Below, piece by piece: positions 1 through 7,818 of a stretch of DNA of 55,105 nt (position 1 is the stretch's first letter; each line of letters starts with the position of its first letter). The stretch spans positions 1 to 55,105 of the IMG/VR virus record IMGVR_UViG_3300036770_004953; one strand, 5' to 3'. A model generated the notes under the pieces. That model was given only the letters and a program-made list of their open reading frames with translations, did no database searches and had not been told where the DNA came from. This DNA comes from a virus. Both the position numbers and the translations under genes were made by a program.

Positions 1-10
1 CCCCCCCCCC

Positions 11-39
11 TTGACAAAATAAAAGACCTGTGCTATAAT
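11..39 (+). promoter_or_regulatory. early promoter, TTGACA-17-TATAAT
   Basis: A perfect sigma-70 promoter: TTGACA at 11-16 and TATAAT at 34-39 with a 17-base spacer, and TGC just before the -10 (extended -10). The same cassette, with almost the same spacer, recurs at 3642-3670. It would drive the gp45 replication block and should be read by the unmodified host polymerase early in infection. Confidence 0.9.
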
Positions 40-41
40 GT

Positions 42-71
42 CCGTGATGCCCTAAATACGGGGCCTCACGG
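42..71 (+). promoter_or_regulatory. leader hairpin of the early transcript
   Basis: Immediately after the promoter, CCGTGA (42-47) pairs with TCACGG (66-71), and inside it GCCC (49-52) pairs with GGGC (61-64). This GC-rich hairpin would sit at the 5' end of the early mRNA and could stabilise it. Its loop contains TAAATAC, so a weak overlapping late promoter (CTAAATA, 52-58) is also possible. Confidence 0.55.
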
Positions 72-96
72 GCAACTTTTTATTTTGAAGTAAATT

Positions 97-393
97 ATGT
101 CACAACACAATCATTGGAGATTCAACGAGGATAAGATCCTCAAAGAATTTGAAGAATACCTCATTACGACGTATGGACAACATTATGTCGATGATGAAAA
201 CGAGGGTCTGCAGACCATCGAGCGTATTTTGCATAGTAGACGAGAAGGATTCCTTGCTGGTAACATAACCAAATACGTTGATCGTTACGATGCAAAAGGA
301 ACCCCCAAACGGGATCTGTTCAAGATTCTGCATTATACGATTCTTCTTATCAACCACCTTGAACTTTGTAATACCACTAATGAAACTAACTAA
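97..393 (+). CDS. DUF3310 (SaV-like) small protein
   Basis: A 98-residue protein. The central stretch 'FLAGNITKYVDRYDAKG' followed by a helix 'RDLFKILHYTILLINH' matches the DUF3310 family, whose typical core is 'GNxIKYxxRY'. DUF3310 proteins are common in phages; a nucleotide-kinase annotation circulates, but the function is not established. It is the first gene after the early promoter and overlaps the gp45 start by 14 bases, so translation is probably coupled to the DNA clamp gene. A replication-linked role is inferred from position only. Confidence 0.75.
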   Translation: MSQHNHWRFNEDKILKEFEEYLITTYGQHYVDDENEGLQTIERILHSRREGFLAGNITKYVDRYDAKGTPKRDLFKILHYTILLINHLELCNTTNETN

Positions 394-1066
394 AGAAACA
401 CTGGAGATTCTTAGTAGCTTCAAGGACATTAACCAATCTATCGTCGTCTATCCGGGTCAGATGATCAGGACCAGAAGCGAAGATAATAGGATTGTCGCTG
501 AGGCTATTGTAGAAGAGACGTTTGAACGAGAATTTGCCTTTTATTCCATCAAAGGTTTTCTGGATGCTCATAACATTATTGGTTCTCCTGATCTTGTATT
601 TTCTGAAGAAGATTATGTTCTCCTAAAAGATGGTCGCAGTGAAATCAGGTACTATTATGCCAACCCTGATCTTATCACTGCCCCAGAGCAGAGCAAAGTT
701 TATAAGATCAAGTCTACTGCCATCTCGTTTGAGTTGAGCCAAATTCAACTGAATAAGATGATGAGAATGACTACTTTCGATAGTGATCGTACTCATTGGC
801 TTGTTAACTTTGTTGGTGATGGCTCGGAGATTCATCTTGTTATTCAACACAAGGATGATCCAACAATGCCGTCTTACAACACTGTAGTTGGCGAAACTCC
901 TCATACCTTTTGCATTAAGACCCTACTCGATTGCTTCTCATTTATTAATGGGAGTTATGAGATCCACATTTCTGTCGATAAGGGATTTGCACTTGAGGCA
1001 AAGAACACAGCTCGAAATCTACGTTATCTGATGGCCCTATCGCCTGATTCCACTTTTGAAACTTAA
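380..1066 (+). CDS. gp45: gp45 sliding clamp (DNA polymerase processivity factor)
   Basis: A 228-residue protein, the usual length for T4 gp45. In T4 the trimeric ring gp45 tethers gp43 polymerase to DNA and is also the mobile enhancer for late transcription through gp33/gp55. Identity rests on the overall sequence (N-terminal 'KETLEILSSFKDINQSIVV', C-terminal 'RNLRYLMALSPDS') and on position directly before the clamp-loader genes gp44 and gp62. The frame is open from 278, but the ATG at 380 was chosen because it overlaps the end of the DUF3310 gene in the usual coupled way and starts at the conserved N-terminus. The late promoters in this window fit a gp45-dependent late programme. Confidence 0.95.
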   Translation: MKLTKETLEILSSFKDINQSIVVYPGQMIRTRSEDNRIVAEAIVEETFEREFAFYSIKGFLDAHNIIGSPDLVFSEEDYVLLKDGRSEIRYYYANPDLITAPEQSKVYKIKSTAISFELSQIQLNKMMRMTTFDSDRTHWLVNFVGDGSEIHLVIQHKDDPTMPSYNTVVGETPHTFCIKTLLDCFSFINGSYEIHISVDKGFALEAKNTARNLRYLMALSPDSTFET

Positions 1067-1068
1067 TT

Positions 1069-2001
1069 ATGGCCTATGAATACCTTTGGGTAGAAAAGTA
1101 TTCACCCAAGACTATTGACGATTGTATTTTACCTGCTTCAATTAAGAAGCAGTTTGTTGACATTCGGGATTCTGAAAAGATCCCAAATATGATTCTTGCA
1201 GGACCCAAAGGAATTGGCAAAACCTCTTGTCTACAAGCTCTTTCTAAAGAGTTAGAACGTGATATGATGATTATCAATGGTTCAGACGAGAGGACAATTG
1301 ATGTGATTCGTAACAAGGTTAAGAATTATGCCTCAACTGTGTCACTAAATCCGGGGAAGAAGATTCTCCTTATTGATGAGGGCGATAATCTAACCCACGA
1401 TGCACAACTTGCCTTAAGAGGATGTATCGAGGAATTCCAAAAAAATTGCACGTTTATCTTTACCTGCAATAATCTCAATGGAATCCACGAGGCAATTCAG
1501 TCTCGCTGTCCTCCAGTAATCTTTAAGATCCCCTCTGCTGAAAAGTCCACTCTTATGGCAGAGTTTTATCAGAGGATCTTAGGTATTCTAGAGACAGAAA
1601 ATGTAACTTGTGAGGATAATCGAATCCTTATCAAGTTCGTTGCAAAGCACTTCCCAGATTTCAGACGATCAATCCATCTCCTAGAAACCCATTCTAGAAG
1701 TGGGACTATTGGTACTAACCTATTGGCACAATCGTCTGACATTAATGTCTCGGCATTATTCAAGTGTCTCAAAGAAAAACGTTTTAATGATGTGAGAAAA
1801 TGGGTTGTTGAAAACCTTGACAATGATCCAATCTCGATCTTAAGACGTGTTTATGATGGGCTGGACAATGTTATGGACAAACCATCTATCCCAGCCGCTA
1901 TCTTGATTATCCACGAACATATGAATTCATCGGTCGCGGATAATGAGATCAATCTGGTTGCTTGTTTCACTAAGTTAATGGTGGATTGCGAATGGCTCTA
2001 G
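1069..2001 (+). CDS. gp44: gp44 clamp-loader ATPase subunit
   Basis: A 310-residue AAA+ ATPase. It carries a Walker A motif GPKGIGKTS (residues 45-53), a Walker B motif ILLIDEGD (99-106), a sensor-1 strand ending 'FTCNN' (131-135) and the SRC arginine-finger motif (145-147) of the RFC/gp44 family. In T4, four gp44 and one gp62 load the gp45 ring at primer ends. It starts 2 bases after gp45 and overlaps gp62 by 10 bases, so the three genes form one translational unit. Walker B has GD rather than the FD of T4; the catalytic DE pair is intact. Confidence 0.96.
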   Translation: MAYEYLWVEKYSPKTIDDCILPASIKKQFVDIRDSEKIPNMILAGPKGIGKTSCLQALSKELERDMMIINGSDERTIDVIRNKVKNYASTVSLNPGKKILLIDEGDNLTHDAQLALRGCIEEFQKNCTFIFTCNNLNGIHEAIQSRCPPVIFKIPSAEKSTLMAEFYQRILGILETENVTCEDNRILIKFVAKHFPDFRRSIHLLETHSRSGTIGTNLLAQSSDINVSALFKCLKEKRFNDVRKWVVENLDNDPISILRRVYDGLDNVMDKPSIPAAILIIHEHMNSSVADNEINLVACFTKLMVDCEWL

Positions 2002-2369
2002 AACTTAAGGATTGGTTGAATTCTATCAACTTTACCAAAGAGGATCTGTCGGAACACATCAAAAGTTATCCATCTTTTGTTATCAATAAGATTCTCGCAG
2101 GGGACATTGGATGTGTTATGCTTGTCAATGAACTGAACAAGCGATACACGATGTCTCCTGAAATGCAGTATAAGTTCTTATTGTATTCTGTTCCTAAGAA
2201 AAAGCGTTATAATCCTTATCATAAAAAGACTAAGGATGAAACCCTTGACCTAGTAAAGGAATACTTTAAGGTCAGCACAGAAAAGGCGAGGGAGTATCTT
2301 GATGCCTTGACTGCAGAACAACTGCAGAACATTAAACGCGACCTGTTCAAAGGTGGCGTTTCTAAATAA
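1992..2369 (+). CDS. gp62: gp62 clamp-loader small subunit
   Basis: A 125-residue protein with no nucleotide-binding motif. Assignment as gp62 depends on its place between gp44 and regA, its short length (cyanophage gp62 is shorter than T4's 187 residues), and the C-terminal helical part 'EKAREYLDALTAEQLQNIKRDLFKGG'. It joins four gp44 subunits as the clamp-loader collar. The frame is open from a TTG at 1986, but the ATG at 1992, which overlaps the gp44 stop, is preferred. A CTAAATAA late promoter overlaps its stop codon. Confidence 0.85.
   Translation: MALELKDWLNSINFTKEDLSEHIKSYPSFVINKILAGDIGCVMLVNELNKRYTMSPEMQYKFLLYSVPKKKRYNPYHKKTKDETLDLVKEYFKVSTEKAREYLDALTAEQLQNIKRDLFKGGVSK
2362..2369 (+). 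promoter_or_regulatory. late promoter CTAAATAA
   Basis: CTAAATAA at the gp62 stop codon matches the cyanophage late promoter (relative of T4 TATAAATA, read by gp55-type sigma). It would give a regA message starting about 30 bases before its ATG. Confidence 0.5.
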
Positions 2370-2403
2370 ATTATGTTTGTATCATTTTTAGGATTATCAA
2401 ATT

Positions 2404-2874
2404 ATGACAAGCCTTGATCGAAACTACATCCCATTCGAAGATGTAGAACCAATTTATGTTGAATTGAAAGAACCCGACGATTTTCTAAAGATTAGGGAAA
2501 CGATCTCACGAATTGGCCTTTTGTCCCGTCATTCTAACGTTCTTTATCAATCCTGCCACATCCTCCACTCACGTCGAGGAACACTGTCGCCTTATCGCAT
2601 CTGCCATTTCAAAGAACTGTTTGGACTTGATGGTAAACAAACCACTATCACCTTAGACGATCTTGCCCGTAGATCAACTACCGCAAGACTATTAGAGCAA
2701 TGGGGTCTGTTGACTATTCTCAATCCTGAGGTTCTCGATAAGTATGGTTATTGCCCTTTGAATAAAATCAAGGTGGTTAGCTATAAAGAAAAGGTCGAAG
2801 GTGTTTATAAGCTAGAGCCGAAGTACACCATCGGCAACAAAGGACCAAGAAAGCAAGAAGAACCGGGCGGTTAA
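2404..2874 (+). CDS. regA: RegA translational repressor
   Basis: A 156-residue RegA. T4 RegA-like landmarks are visible: 'VELKEPDDFLKIRETISRIG' near the N-terminus, then 'VLYQSCHILH' and 'HFKELFGLDGKQ', and the C-terminal 'EPKYTIGN'. RegA binds early mRNAs at their start regions and blocks translation, including those for gp44, gp62 and gp45 in T4. Unlike T4 RegA, which ends at the TIGN motif, this one runs on for about 11 residues (KGPRKQEEPGG). In another frame the same DNA encodes the start of the coiled-coil reading frame that follows, so the tail may come from a frameshift or a shifted stop. Confidence 0.93.
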   Translation: MTSLDRNYIPFEDVEPIYVELKEPDDFLKIRETISRIGLLSRHSNVLYQSCHILHSRRGTLSPYRICHFKELFGLDGKQTTITLDDLARRSTTARLLEQWGLLTILNPEVLDKYGYCPLNKIKVVSYKEKVEGVYKLEPKYTIGNKGPRKQEEPGG

Positions 2875-3067
2875 GCGTAATGTTCAACAACGTACCAACA
2901 GATATAGAGAACTTACAGTTGCTGAGGTCCGAAGCATCTCAGCTGAGATCCGAAGCATCTCAGCTGGAGTCCGCAGCATCTCAGCTGGAGTTAGCAGGTA
3001 GGAAGACCGACTTAGCATTATCGCGGATGCAATCGCGTCTCAACAACAAGAAGAACAGGTCGGTTAG
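2870..3067 (+). pseudogene. coiled-coil small protein with an internal TAG stop
   Basis: The frame beginning at GTT 2870 reads KRNVQQRTNRYRELTVAE, then three 7-residue repeats of the type 'VRSISAE', then a TAG at 2999-3001, and goes on in the same frame as 'EDRLSIIADAIASQQQEEQVG' to a TAG at 3065. The register (I/V every three or four residues) is that of a coiled coil, and it continues smoothly across the stop. No ATG opens this frame; it is open from 2816, inside regA. A competing frame has an ATG at 2880 and is open to 3080 (66 residues, LRSEASQ repeats), but its sequence looks less natural. Broken gene, stop read-through, or sequencing error cannot be told apart here. Confidence 0.55.
2923..2985 (+). 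repeat. three tandem 21-bp repeats
   Basis: Three 21-bp units (2923-2943, 2944-2964, 2965-2985) share the core CCGAAGCATCTCAGC or CCGCAGCATCTCAGC. They encode heptads of the coiled coil, so the unit length of 21 adds one heptad each time and keeps any coiled coil in register. Confidence 0.85.
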
Positions 3068-3095
3068 CCCTACTTGCTAATTTCTCGGATCCGTG

Positions 3096-3103
3096 CTAAA
3101 TAT
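3096..3103 (+). promoter_or_regulatory. late promoter CTAAATAT
   Basis: CTAAATAT lies about 60 bases before the hsp20 ATG. The -10-type late element has no -35 box near it, as expected for a gp55-type late promoter. Confidence 0.5.
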
Positions 3104-3164
3104 TTGCCAGGGATGCTCAATTGAGGTCTCTGGCACTTTCACTCGCTTTTATAGGAGTTCGATT

Positions 3165-3575
3165 ATGTTCACTACTTACACCAGTCAAATTCTTAGCAAT
3201 CTTGCTAAACAAAGCATTGGTTATGATTATGTTGTAGAAAAAATCTACAATGATGCAACTTTTACGTCTTTTCCCCCTTTTAACTCTTACACTAAAGACA
3301 ATTTCTATTTTATTGAATTTGCCTTATCTGGCTATTCTAGAGATTGTCTGAAAGTCTACACCTCTGACGGTAACCTTGTGGTGGAAGCATCTAAACCTGA
3401 TGCGGAAAAGGACATTGCTTATGTCCATAATGGGATCGCCCGTAGAGCCTTTAAATGGGTTCGAGCCCTTGCTGACAACGTTAACGTGAAATCGGTTAAC
3501 TTTAACGATGGCCTTCTTAAGATCGAATTGGAGCGCATCGAACCAGAGTCACACCGCCGCCGTGATTATCTCTAA
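3165..3575 (+). CDS. hsp20: small heat-shock protein, Hsp20 family
   Basis: A 136-residue protein with an alpha-crystallin fold: 'YFIEFALSGYSRDCLKVYTSDGNLVVEAS', then 'GIARRAFKWVRALADNVNVKSVNFNDGLLKIELER'. The last part contains the family's G-x-L motif (GLLKIEL). Hsp20 is a core gene of T4-like cyanophages and probably holds unfolded virion or replication proteins. The frame is open from 3093, but the ATG at 3165 follows a good ribosome site (TAGGAG, 3152-3157) and begins the conserved part. The C-terminal tail is short, with no clear I-x-I motif. Confidence 0.92.
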   Translation: MFTTYTSQILSNLAKQSIGYDYVVEKIYNDATFTSFPPFNSYTKDNFYFIEFALSGYSRDCLKVYTSDGNLVVEASKPDAEKDIAYVHNGIARRAFKWVRALADNVNVKSVNFNDGLLKIELERIEPESHRRRDYL

Positions 3576-3579
3576 ATAA
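3572..3579 (+). promoter_or_regulatory. late promoter-like CTAAATAA
   Basis: CTAAATAA overlaps the hsp20 stop codon. The nearest downstream gene starts at 3701, beyond a strong hairpin, so its use is uncertain. Confidence 0.35.
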
Positions 3580-3614
3580 TCACAGGCTACCCCCTTTCTA
3601 TCGTTGTCGCAACA

Positions 3615-3641
3615 GGGGGCCTGGCAAAATCCAGGACCCCC
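3615..3641 (+). terminator. GC-rich hairpin between hsp20 and the next promoter
   Basis: GGGGGCCTGG (3615-3624) pairs with CCAGGACCCCC (3631-3641) around the loop CAAAAT, with one bulged A. It has no T-run because TTGACA of the next early promoter follows at once. It most likely insulates the replication promoter from read-through, or serves as a factor-dependent terminator. CCCCC at 3590-3594 could compete for the same G-run. Confidence 0.6.
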
Positions 3642-3670
3642 TTGACAAAATCAAAAACCTGTGCTATGAT
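3642..3670 (+). promoter_or_regulatory. early promoter, TTGACA-17-TATGAT
   Basis: TTGACA (3642-3647), 17-base spacer, TATGAT (3665-3670), with TGC before the -10. The run from CCCCCTTGACAAAAT through ACCTGTGCTAT is nearly the same as the promoter at 11-39, so the two are duplicated cassettes. It drives the polymerase-uvsX-helicase group. Confidence 0.88.
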
Positions 3671-3700
3671 AGGACGAGTTCCACAACCCGTCCTATTTTT

Positions 3701-3997
3701 ATGTTACTGACTAAACTTTTTATCCTCAAAACCGGGGAGTATGTTATTGCTCAAATCAATGACGAAAGCCTGATTGAACTTTATGGTCCATACAAACTGC
3801 ATCATCCAAAAGTTGTCATTGCAACAAACACGCAACAAAATTCAGACGATCAAAACAAGCTTCAGACCAGTGTAGTCTTATTGACCTGGCCCCAGTTTAC
3901 ATTAGATACAGAAGTTGAAATCAATTTTTCGGCCATAACCAGTATTGTCAATCCAATCAAAGAACTCTGTGAACTTTATGAGAATAGTTTAAAATGA
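3701..3997 (+). CDS. small Sm-fold-like protein, first copy
   Basis: A 98-residue protein of beta-strand character: 'LFILKTGEYVIAQI', 'KVVIAT', 'SVVLLTWPQFT', 'EVEINFSAITSIVNP'. The strand pattern and the closing motif with conserved N-x-x-I resemble the Sm/LSm-like family described from cyanophages. It overlaps the next gene by 4 bases (ATGA), and that gene has a similar pattern, so the pair look like diverged duplicates. Position directly before DNA polymerase suggests a replication or RNA-related role. Function unknown. Confidence 0.6.
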   Translation: MLLTKLFILKTGEYVIAQINDESLIELYGPYKLHHPKVVIATNTQQNSDDQNKLQTSVVLLTWPQFTLDTEVEINFSAITSIVNPIKELCELYENSLK

Positions 3998-4257
3998 AAG
4001 ACGCAAAACTTTTAATTCTCCCAACTGAGAAAATCATTGCAACAATTAAGGCGCTCGCACCAATGGAAATCGGTGGTGCTGACATTGCATTGTACGATCC
4101 TTTTGTTGTCACGGAAACCGATGGTGAATTTTACTTATCACCTTGGCTAATTGCCTTTACGTCCCAAAATAGGTTCGAAATGCATAGTGATAAATTTCTG
4201 ACAACAGTTGAACCAAACTTCAAGCTACTTGCAAAATACGAAGAACAGTTTCAATGA
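3994..4257 (+). CDS. small Sm-fold-like protein, second copy
   Basis: An 87-residue protein with the same plan as its neighbour: a first strand 'KLLILPTEKIIATI', a middle part 'VTETDGEFYLSPWLIAF', and a closing 'FLTTVEPNFKLLAKYEEQF', comparable to 'ITSIVNPIKELCELYENSL' of the first copy. It overlaps the genes on both sides by 4 bases (ATGA), so all three are translationally coupled to gp43. The Sm-fold proposal is an inference from strand pattern and from knowledge of such genes in cyanophages. Confidence 0.6.
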   Translation: MKDAKLLILPTEKIIATIKALAPMEIGGADIALYDPFVVTETDGEFYLSPWLIAFTSQNRFEMHSDKFLTTVEPNFKLLAKYEEQFQ

Positions 4258-6755
4258 ATAAATGGCATACAAGTGTAAAATGCGTAGGAGATAAGATTCT
4301 AGTAAGAGGTTATTATGATGGTCTGCCTTATCAAGATGTTGTTGAATACCAACCAACTCTTTATCTTAAGTCAAAAGAACCGACTGATTATAAGAGCCTT
4401 GAGGATGAGTTTCTAAAGCCAATTAAGCCCGGTACGATCAGAGACACCAGAAAGTTTCTTGAGAAGTACAAAGAGGTTGATGGATTTAAAATCTATGGAA
4501 ACGAGAGTCCGGTTTATCAGTTCATTGCTGATGAATTCCCCGAACGCATAGAATTCCAGATGGATAAGCATAAGATTTATTATCTGGACATTGAGACCAC
4601 ATCAGAACACGGTGGGGTTGATGTTGAGGCAGCAAGAGAGCAGATTCTTCTTGTGACGGTTATGGATTATACTTCCAAAAAATCCATAACCTTTGGTTCT
4701 CGCCCTTATTCAAAGATTATTGAGAATAATACTTACATTGAATGTAAGAATGAGACAGAATTGCTTGAGCGATTCTTAAAGTTCTGGGAAAAAGCCTATC
4801 CTGATGCTGTTTCTGGTTGGAACATCGAAACCTTCGACATTCCTTATCTTGTTAAAAGGATTGAAAAGACCCTTGGTAATAATCAATCTAAAAGACTTTC
4901 ACCTTGGAAAATCGTAAGGCTCAAGAATGTTATGGATCGTAGAACCGAAAAGACCTACGAAACCTTTGAAATTTATGGAGTCAATGTTCTCGACTATCTG
5001 CCTTATTTCAAAAAGTATGCAGGTATTGGTGTTGAGAACAATAAACTTGATACCGTGGCACAAGAGGTTCTTAAAGAAACCAAGTTAGATCACACAGAAT
5101 ACGAAACCTTTGCCGAGTTTTATACCAAGGATTGGGATCTGTTTGTCGAGTATAACATTGTTGACACTCAGCTTATTGATAAACTGGAGAAAAAACTTAG
5201 ACTTCTACAGCTAGCCTTTACTCTTGCGATGGATTCAAAGGTTAATCCTGAGGATACTCTTTCTCAAGGTAGAATGTGGGATGCGATCATTTATAACCAT
5301 CTCCTGGCAAAAAATGTTATCATCCCCACAAAATCTCCATCAGAGGAAAAAACCGAAAAGTACAAAGGGGCCTTCGTAAAACCACCCCAGATCGGCAAAT
5401 TTAAATGGGTTAGCTCATTCGACGTTTCCTCACTGTATCCATCTCTTATCAGAACATTTAACATCAGTCCAGAAACCTTGGTTCAAGAAAGGAATGATAC
5501 AGTAACAATTGATGCTATTGTCGATAATACCTTTACTCCAAAGCCAGACCATTCTGATTATTGCATTTGTGCCAATGGTTCGATGTATAGGAAGGAGTCT
5601 CAAGGGTTTCTTGCTAGGATTATGGAAGAAATGTTTGAAGAGCGTAAAGGTTATAAAAAGAAGATGCTCGATTATCAAAAGGAATACGAGCTTAATCCTA
5701 CAAACGAATTAGAAGAGTTGGTGGCAACTTATCGGATCTTACAAGAATCCAAAAAGCAATGTCTCAACTCGGCTTATGGAAGTTTGGGTTCGTCTTACTT
5801 TAGGTTTTATGACATTCGCAATGCTGAGGCCATCACTTATATGGGCCAGGCTGTTATCAAGACAGTTGAAAAACATCTAAACTCTTATCTGCAAAAGGTC
5901 ACGGGTGAAAAAATTGACTTCATTCTAGCAGAGGACACCGACTCTTGTTTTTTGAATTTGGAACCAGTCGTAGACAAGGTTTTCAAGGACAATCTTCCCT
6001 CAGAGCAGGAAATTATCGACTTCCTCTGTTCCATCTGTGATAATCAGATCCAAAAGGTTATTGATCGAATTTTCGAACAGTTTTCTAAAACTACCAATGC
6101 CTTCCAAAACTGTCTTCATATGAAACGAGAGAAGATTTGTTCTTCTGCCTTATGGAAAGCCAAAAAGAATTACATCCTTTACGTCTGGGATAATGAGGGT
6201 GTTCGCTACTCTGAACCAAAGATTAAAGTCAGTGGAATCGAAGCGGTTAAAACCTCAACACCCGCTGTCTGTAGAGGAAAGATTAAAAAGGCCATTGAAT
6301 ACATTATGAGTTCAACGGAAGATGAGCTTATTGATTTTATTCAAGAGTTCAAAGCCGAGTTTTTTGCCCTTCCACCTGAGGATGTATCATTCCCAAGAAA
6401 GGTTTCTGACATTGATAAATGGTTCAGTAAGTCAACTACATACATCAAGGGAACACCTATTCAAGCAAGAGCAGCAATCCTTTACAATAAGTACATAAAC
6501 GAAAAGAATCTTGTCAATAAGTACCCCTTGATCAAGAATGGCGAAAATCTTAAGTTTTGTTATCTAAGAATCCCCAATCCAATCAAAGAAGATGTTATTG
6601 GATACGTCCAAAGATTCCCGAAAGAACTTAACCTTGAAAGCTACGTTGATTATCAGAAACAGTTTGAATTAACATTTCTTCAACCATTAACCAAAATTCT
6701 TGATGTTATTGGCTGGAGAACAGAAAAACACGCAACATTAGACGATTTATTCTAA
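4254..6755 (+). CDS. gp43: gp43 DNA polymerase (family B, with proofreading)
   Basis: An 833-residue family B polymerase, full length for cyanophages (T4: 898). Exonuclease motifs: ExoI YLDIETT (110-116), ExoII GWNIETFDIPYL (188-199), ExoIII 'EYNIVDTQLIDKL'. Polymerase motifs: A FDVSSLYPSLI (from residue 389, metal ligand D390), B 'KKQCLNSAYGSLG', and C EDTDSC with D561 and D563. All catalytic residues are present and no intein or intron interrupts the gene, unlike the reductase genes downstream. It overlaps the preceding small gene by 4 bases and is followed after 1 base by uvsX. Confidence 0.98.
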   Translation: MNKWHTSVKCVGDKILVRGYYDGLPYQDVVEYQPTLYLKSKEPTDYKSLEDEFLKPIKPGTIRDTRKFLEKYKEVDGFKIYGNESPVYQFIADEFPERIEFQMDKHKIYYLDIETTSEHGGVDVEAAREQILLVTVMDYTSKKSITFGSRPYSKIIENNTYIECKNETELLERFLKFWEKAYPDAVSGWNIETFDIPYLVKRIEKTLGNNQSKRLSPWKIVRLKNVMDRRTEKTYETFEIYGVNVLDYLPYFKKYAGIGVENNKLDTVAQEVLKETKLDHTEYETFAEFYTKDWDLFVEYNIVDTQLIDKLEKKLRLLQLAFTLAMDSKVNPEDTLSQGRMWDAIIYNHLLAKNVIIPTKSPSEEKTEKYKGAFVKPPQIGKFKWVSSFDVSSLYPSLIRTFNISPETLVQERNDTVTIDAIVDNTFTPKPDHSDYCICANGSMYRKESQGFLARIMEEMFEERKGYKKKMLDYQKEYELNPTNELEELVATYRILQESKKQCLNSAYGSLGSSYFRFYDIRNAEAITYMGQAVIKTVEKHLNSYLQKVTGEKIDFILAEDTDSCFLNLEPVVDKVFKDNLPSEQEIIDFLCSICDNQIQKVIDRIFEQFSKTTNAFQNCLHMKREKICSSALWKAKKNYILYVWDNEGVRYSEPKIKVSGIEAVKTSTPAVCRGKIKKAIEYIMSSTEDELIDFIQEFKAEFFALPPEDVSFPRKVSDIDKWFSKSTTYIKGTPIQARAAILYNKYINEKNLVNKYPLIKNGENLKFCYLRIPNPIKEDVIGYVQRFPKELNLESYVDYQKQFELTFLQPLTKILDVIGWRTEKHATLDDLF

Positions 6756-6756
6756 A

Positions 6757-7818
6757 ATGGATTTTTTAAAAAGTATTGTTAAAGAGATCGGCAAAGAATA
6801 CGCTGCCGTTGCCTCGGACATTGTTGAGAATCAGACCTTTGTTGATACAGGCTCATACATCCTTAATGCCTTGGTATCTGGAAGTATCTTTGGTGGTATC
6901 TCTCAAAATAAGATCACTGCTCTTGCTGCACCAGAAGCCTGTGGTAAAACCTTTATTGCCCTTTCTGTAGTCAGAAACTTTCTACAGCAAAACCCTGAGG
7001 CATTTTGCCTTTATTTTGATACAGAGTCTGCTATTACCAAAAAGCTACTAGAGGATAAAGGGATCGACATTAATCGAGTTGTTGTCATTAATGTGGTCAC
7101 TGTCGAAGAGTTTCGCCGCAAGGCGCTTAAGGCGGTGGATATGTATTTAAATACACCGAAAAAAGAGCGAAAGCCTTGTATGTTTGTTTTAGACTCTTTG
7201 GGTATGTTATCAACCAATAAAGAGATTGGTGATACCCTAGCAGAAAAAGACACAAGGGATATGACAAAGGCTGCCCTACTCAAAGGTGCGTTCCGTATGC
7301 TAACCTTAAAACTGGGCCAGGCTGACATCCCAATGATCGTAAATAACCACCTTTATGATACAATGGAAGCCTATGCAACTAAGAAAATGAGCGGAGGTTC
7401 TTCGATCGCTTATTCAGCATCATCTATCCTTTACATCTCCAAGACTAAAGAAAAAGAAGGAACCGAAATTGCAGGAGTTATTCTCAGATTCAAAACGATC
7501 AAGTCTCGATTAAGTAAAGAAAACCAAGATGTAGAGGTTCGACTATTTTATGATGAACGAGGATTAGATCGCTACTACGGTCTTATTGAACTGGGAGAGG
7601 AAGCGGGTATTATCCCTAGGGTTGGTGCTCGTTATGAGATTGATGGTAAAAAACTAGGAAGAAAAACAATCCTAGAGGATCCAGAGAAGTATTTCACTCC
7701 AGAATTACTTGAGCGTCTGGATGCTTATGCAAAAACAAAATTTATGTATGGTCAATCAACCAAAGGTGAAGAACACGATGACAATGACGACGACGAAGAC
7801 GACGATCCAGCTGAATGA
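6757..7818 (+). CDS. uvsX: UvsX, RecA-like recombinase
   Basis: A 353-residue strand-exchange protein. The Walker A motif is APEACGKT (residues 58-65); a Walker B-like strand is 'CMFVLDSLG'; 'IVNNHLYDT' and 'MSGGSSIAYSASSILYI' correspond to the DNA-binding loop region of UvsX. The C-terminus is very acidic (EEHDDNDDDEDDDPAE), as in RecA, where such a tail restrains DNA binding. In T4-like phages UvsX drives recombination-dependent replication. The gene starts 1 base after gp43, and its last 41 bases overlap the next gene in another frame; the acidic GAY codons there encode 'MTMTTTK' in that frame. Confidence 0.96.
   Translation: MDFLKSIVKEIGKEYAAVASDIVENQTFVDTGSYILNALVSGSIFGGISQNKITALAAPEACGKTFIALSVVRNFLQQNPEAFCLYFDTESAITKKLLEDKGIDINRVVVINVVTVEEFRRKALKAVDMYLNTPKKERKPCMFVLDSLGMLSTNKEIGDTLAEKDTRDMTKAALLKGAFRMLTLKLGQADIPMIVNNHLYDTMEAYATKKMSGGSSIAYSASSILYISKTKEKEGTEIAGVILRFKTIKSRLSKENQDVEVRLFYDERGLDRYYGLIELGEEAGIIPRVGARYEIDGKKLGRKTILEDPEKYFTPELLERLDAYAKTKFMYGQSTKGEEHDDNDDDEDDDPAE

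Noticed and set aside
1-10. Run of ten C as a biological feature
   Set aside because: At the window edge; the promoter cassette at 3637 has CCCCC before TTGACA, so part is real, but the length cannot be judged.
2923-2985. CRISPR-like array
   Set aside because: Three 21-bp units in direct contact with no spacers; they encode coiled-coil heptads.
2880-3080. 66-codon frame with LRSEASQ repeats as the true gene after regA
   Set aside because: It has an ATG but its ends look unlike a protein; the other frame keeps a regular coiled-coil pattern on both sides of the stop. Not fully excluded.
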